From: Planctomycetota bacterium
GTDB taxonomy: Bacteria > Planctomycetota > UBA8108 > JACQVS01
Assembly: GCA_028280485.1 (NCBI GenBank)
Contig: JANQLS010000023.1
Coordinates: 41,013-105,012, forward strand
DNA length: 64,000 nucleotides
Direction: 5' to 3'
The position numbers were made by a program, and so were the translations under genes. Shown one piece after another: positions 61,617 to 64,000 of this stretch. The notes under the pieces were generated by a model that searched no databases, had not been told where the DNA came from, and saw nothing but the letters and a program-made list of their open reading frames with translations. Position 1 is the stretch's first letter; every line of letters starts with the position of its first letter.

Positions 61617-63548
61617 ATGAACCACAACAGCTCTAACTCTGATTCAAATCAACTTCAACGACTCATTGAATCACTGAACACTATTCGAGTTAGCGCTTAT
61701 TGGTTAGAACAAGAATTTAGCGAAGATCTTAGCCAAGTCTCTCAACCTCATTTTGAAAGCTCCAGAAATCTTCTTCATTACCTCGCTCTAAGAAGGCATG
61801 ACCTAAGAGAAATTCAAGAAGAGCTCGCCAATCTTGGATTGTCTTCGATGGGAAGAGCTGAGTCCCATGTCTTAGGAACTCTTCATCCCGTCCTCGAGAT
61901 TCTTCATAAACTAGACAACCGTGAGTACGTTAAAAGCCCCGAGCCCCATTCGATAAAATACTACGATGGTCGCTTAAAGCTCCGGAATAACACTCGCGAT
62001 TTACTGGGCCCTTCGCCCTCAGTGAGCGAGGCCGAAAATCATCGATCCTCCCCGATTCGAATCATGGTCACCATGCCTTCGATTGCGGCTGAAGACTACG
62101 ATTTAGTTTATCAGCTCGTTGACGCAGGTATGAACTGTATGCGAATTAACTGTTCGCATGATGATGCACTCGCCTGGTCTTTAATGACGACGCATCTCAG
62201 ACGAGCCTGTCAAGAAACCGGCAAAGAGTGTCGTCTCTTCATGGATCTTTCCGGCCCCAAACTAAGAACAGGCCCCATCGAAGACGGACCAAAGCTTCTT
62301 CGTTGGTCTCCCCATAAAGACCTATTCGGAAAAATTATCGCTCCGGCCCAACTTTGGTTAACACCAGAAAGCCGCCCCGAATATTGTGCAACTGCAGGAA
62401 CTAAAACCCTTCCCCTTCCCGAAGAAAATCTCAATGATCTTAGCGAAGGAGATGAAATTGAGTTTACTGATCTCTGCGGGACTTCTTGTAAAATCCTCAT
62501 CAAGGAACGAGTTGGGGAATCTTGGTTAGGTGAATCGATGGAACAAGTGTATTTGGATCCATCCGTAAAACTCTTTTGGAGCCCCAAAGAATCCAAAAAA
62601 GGTGCTGATCAACGAACAGAATTCTACGCCGATCAAATCCCCCCACTGAGCCAATCCATTTCCTTAATGGCAGGAGATCGTTTAACAGTCACCTCTGATC
62701 TGACTCCGGTAGCAGTTGAAAAACCTCCAGAAGATCAAAGGGAAAATTACTTCCCGAAAATTGGCTGTACTCTCGCAAGCGTTTTTAAAGATGTAAAAGT
62801 AGGGGAACGAATCTATTTCGATGATGGGAAATTTGGTGGCATCATCACCGAAGCATCCTCAGAAGAACTTAAAGTTCATATCACTTACCCAACCTCCCCC
62901 AAAAAGTTACGCGGTGAAAAAGGAATCAATTTACCCGATTCCAACCTCAACTTACCCGCGCTGACTCAAAAGGATATCGATGATCTCGATTTCGTTGTTG
63001 ATCATGCCGACATCGTCGGCCTCTCATTTGTCAATCACCCTGAAGACATCGAGCAACTCCAATCCGAGTTAAGCTTACGAGGAAAAGAAGACCTTCCGCT
63101 CGTTCTTAAGATTGAAACAGTAACCAGCTTCAATAATTTACCCTTACTTCTCCTTCGTGCTCTTCGATCAAAATCGGTGGGCGTGATGTTGGCCCGTGGA
63201 GATTTGGCAGTTGAATGTGGCTTCGAAAGGCTCGCCGAAGTCCAAGAAGAAATCCTTTGGATTTGTGAGTCAGGCCACGTTCCCGTGATTTGGGCCACTC
63301 AAGTGTTGGATCGATTGAGTAAAAAGGGCCTTCCCACTCGAGCTGAAGTCACCGATGCCGCGATGAGCGAACGAGCCGAATGCGTGATGCTCAACAAGGG
63401 AACTCATGTGGTCGAAGCGGTAAAGCTACTCAGAAACATCACCTCTCGAATGAGGGGTCACCAGGAAAAGAAAATGTCCTGGCTGAGAGCCTTAAGTATT
63501 TCCGAAAACTTGGGCGATTCAGCGACGAATGATCCCCAGCCCAAATAA
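61617..63548 (+). CDS. Pyruvate-kinase-like protein, atypical
   Basis: A 643-residue cytoplasmic protein. The first ~145 residues are a helical region not found in ordinary pyruvate kinases. From ~148 the kinase barrel begins (IRIMVTMPSIAAEDYDLVYQ, AGMNCMRINCSHDD). Family motifs follow: FMDLSGPKLRTGP, VLKIETVTSFNN (the catalytic Lys and metal Glu), GVMLARGDLAVECG, and PVIWATQVLDRLSKKGLPTR then AEVTDAAMSERAECVMLNKG. The usual MLSGET sequence is MLNKGT, and the extra C-terminal allosteric domain is missing. The B domain region is longer than usual (SWLGESMEQVYLDPSVKLFW). This is the long plant/cyanobacteria-like class of pyruvate-kinase-domain proteins, whose reaction may be PEP/ADP to pyruvate/ATP but is not certain. 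Confidence 0.9.
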   Translation: MNHNSSNSDSNQLQRLIESLNTIRVSAYWLEQEFSEDLSQVSQPHFESSRNLLHYLALRRHDLREIQEELANLGLSSMGRAESHVLGTLHPVLEILHKLDNREYVKSPEPHSIKYYDGRLKLRNNTRDLLGPSPSVSEAENHRSSPIRIMVTMPSIAAEDYDLVYQLVDAGMNCMRINCSHDDALAWSLMTTHLRRACQETGKECRLFMDLSGPKLRTGPIEDGPKLLRWSPHKDLFGKIIAPAQLWLTPESRPEYCATAGTKTLPLPEENLNDLSEGDEIEFTDLCGTSCKILIKERVGESWLGESMEQVYLDPSVKLFWSPKESKKGADQRTEFYADQIPPLSQSISLMAGDRLTVTSDLTPVAVEKPPEDQRENYFPKIGCTLASVFKDVKVGERIYFDDGKFGGIITEASSEELKVHITYPTSPKKLRGEKGINLPDSNLNLPALTQKDIDDLDFVVDHADIVGLSFVNHPEDIEQLQSELSLRGKEDLPLVLKIETVTSFNNLPLLLLRALRSKSVGVMLARGDLAVECGFERLAEVQEEILWICESGHVPVIWATQVLDRLSKKGLPTRAEVTDAAMSERAECVMLNKGTHVVEAVKLLRNITSRMRGHQEKKMSWLRALSISENLGDSATNDPQPK

Positions 63549-63549
63549 G

Positions 63550-63578
63550 TGAGTTCCTAAATAGCCAACAGAAACTCA
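63550..63578. repeat. Degraded terminal-repeat-like hairpin
   Basis: TGAGTTCCT near 63550 and AACAGAAACTCA to 63578 are imperfect reverse complements and resemble the ends of the 33720 element (AGTTCCTGTT/AACAGAAACT). It starts 2 bases after the stop codon at 63546-63548. It may serve as a terminator or be an element remnant. Confidence 0.35.
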
Positions 63579-63666
63579 TTCCTCACTGAGGCATCAGATC
63601 CAGCGGCACCCCACCATCCGCCCTCCTTCCTCCAAGGGTCTCCGACTCCCTAAATTAAAGTATCTA

Positions 63667-63801
63667 CTAAACTTTAGGGACCCACACAGGCAATGAATTA
63701 GGGCTTGAACTGAGGTCAATTGAAGCACCTGAAGTATCCGATAAAGTAGGAGTGGGCATCCAGGAATAATATTTTATTATTAAGGTAGCGTCACATTGGA
63801 T
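63667..63801 (-). pseudogene. Possible gene fragment
   Basis: The minus strand is open for 44 codons before a TAG at 63667-63669 and reads as a plausible C-terminus (DATLIIKYYSWMPTPTLSDT, then SGASIDLSSSPNSLPVWVPK). The only ATG in it (63757-63759) leaves 30 residues. It could be the remains of a secreted-protein gene or a chance frame. Confidence 0.25.
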
Positions 63802-63858
63802 TCACAGGGGCAAGTTCTCAATCCATTATGACCATGACGGTACTTCAAAGTTCCGTAA

Positions 63859-64000
63859 TTAGTTCCTGTTGAATCTTGCTCCTTCGGAGGAAGATTCAAC
63901 CGTTCCAGCAAATCTCCGATTTGCTTTCACTCCGCTAAACATAGGGTCTTCGCCCCTACGTTCGCGGCCGAGTTGATCCCAACTCGGCTTAGTTCCTGTT
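63859..64000. mobile_element. Multi-hairpin MITE-like repeat element, copy B (cut by window end)
   Basis: The reverse complement of the element at 33720-33878. It starts with TTAGTTCCTGTTGA (63859-63872) and proceeds through the same four stems in reverse order, including CAAATCTCCGATTTG and GCCGAGTTGATCCCAACTCG. About 17 bases of the far end, by comparison with copy A, lie beyond the window. Stem 4 uses GAATCTT/AAGATTC where copy A has GAAAC/GTTTC, and stem 2 uses ACGTAGGG/CCCTATGT where copy A has ACATTGGCTC/GAGCCTATGT. Confidence 0.75.

Larger units (their letters stand above)
63549..64000. other. Intergenic region to window end
   Basis: 452 bases with no intact gene. It contains a degraded hairpin just after the pyruvate-kinase-like stop (63550-63578), a possible minus-strand gene fragment (63667-63801) and the second copy of the multi-hairpin element (63859 to the end). 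Confidence 0.5.

Noticed and set aside
1..64000. CRISPR arrays, prophage, integrase or transposase genes, antiphage systems
   Set aside because: No regularly spaced direct repeats, no phage or recombinase motifs, and no recognised defence proteins were seen on either strand.

Overview
The window looks like a piece of chromosome from a marine-type planctomycete (Planctomycetota), roughly 45-50% GC by eye. The evidence is the gene repertoire: two copies of the planctomycete cytochrome-c/DUF1592 plus DUF1552 gene pair, six exported sulfatases, a DUF1080 protein, five proteins with the Cys-rich dockerin-like module typical of this phylum (FxRGDxNxDG...CGxDPTxDxLxC), three SUMF1-fold proteins, PQQ-type propellers and a PhoX-like DUF839 protein. 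Most start sites lack a strong Shine-Dalgarno sequence. Nearly every product carries a signal peptide, Tat signal, lipobox or N-terminal membrane anchor, so this is mainly a cell-surface and periplasm region. No rRNA, tRNA, CRISPR array, phage or transposase gene was seen.

Layout. 1-4.8 kb: end of an upstream gene, then a secreted coiled-coil/NPCBM-like protein and a membrane-anchored propeller protein. 4.8-10 kb: PhoX-like protein (minus) divergent from pyruvate carboxylase (plus), the clearest central-metabolism gene. 10.3-13.6 kb: a polysaccharide-lyase-like protein and a one-haem-motif protein. 13.9-19.0 kb: coiled-coil protein, multi-domain cytochrome and DUF1552 protein, almost without gaps. 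19.1-23.2 kb: a 1339-residue dockerin/lamin-tail/CotH protein. 23.7-29.4 kb (minus): sulfatase, then the second DUF1552/cytochrome pair. 29.6-34.7 kb: PQQ protein, a lipoprotein and three tandem SUMF1-like proteins. 35-37.8 kb: a two-gene membrane unit and a beta-helix dockerin protein. 37.9-42.9 kb (minus): a 1644-residue TolB-propeller protein that contains an edema-factor/CyaA-like cyclase signature. 43-51.9 kb: membrane protein, EthD protein, sulfatase, haem/dockerin protein, a tandem pair of discoidin-like proteins and a propeller protein. 52.1-58.7 kb: a tight operon of four sulfatases plus a DUF1080 protein. 59.4-63.5 kb: an internally duplicated dockerin protein and a pyruvate-kinase-like protein.

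How they may work together (inference): the sulfatases, DUF1080 hydrolase and lyase-like protein suggest use of sulfated marine polysaccharides. Dockerin-like modules and propellers would organise surface proteins, and the DUF1592 cytochromes with their Tat-exported DUF1552 partners would carry out an uncharacterised periplasmic redox process. Pyruvate carboxylase and the pyruvate-kinase-like protein sit at the PEP/pyruvate node but are far apart.

Most unusual items: the cyclase-like module in the 1644-residue secreted protein; a ~160-bp multi-hairpin repeat with terminal inverted repeats, in two copies whose stems show compensatory changes, one copy supplying a gene's stop codon; several other intergenic inverted-repeat families; and coiled-coil inserts at different positions in the two cytochrome paralogues.
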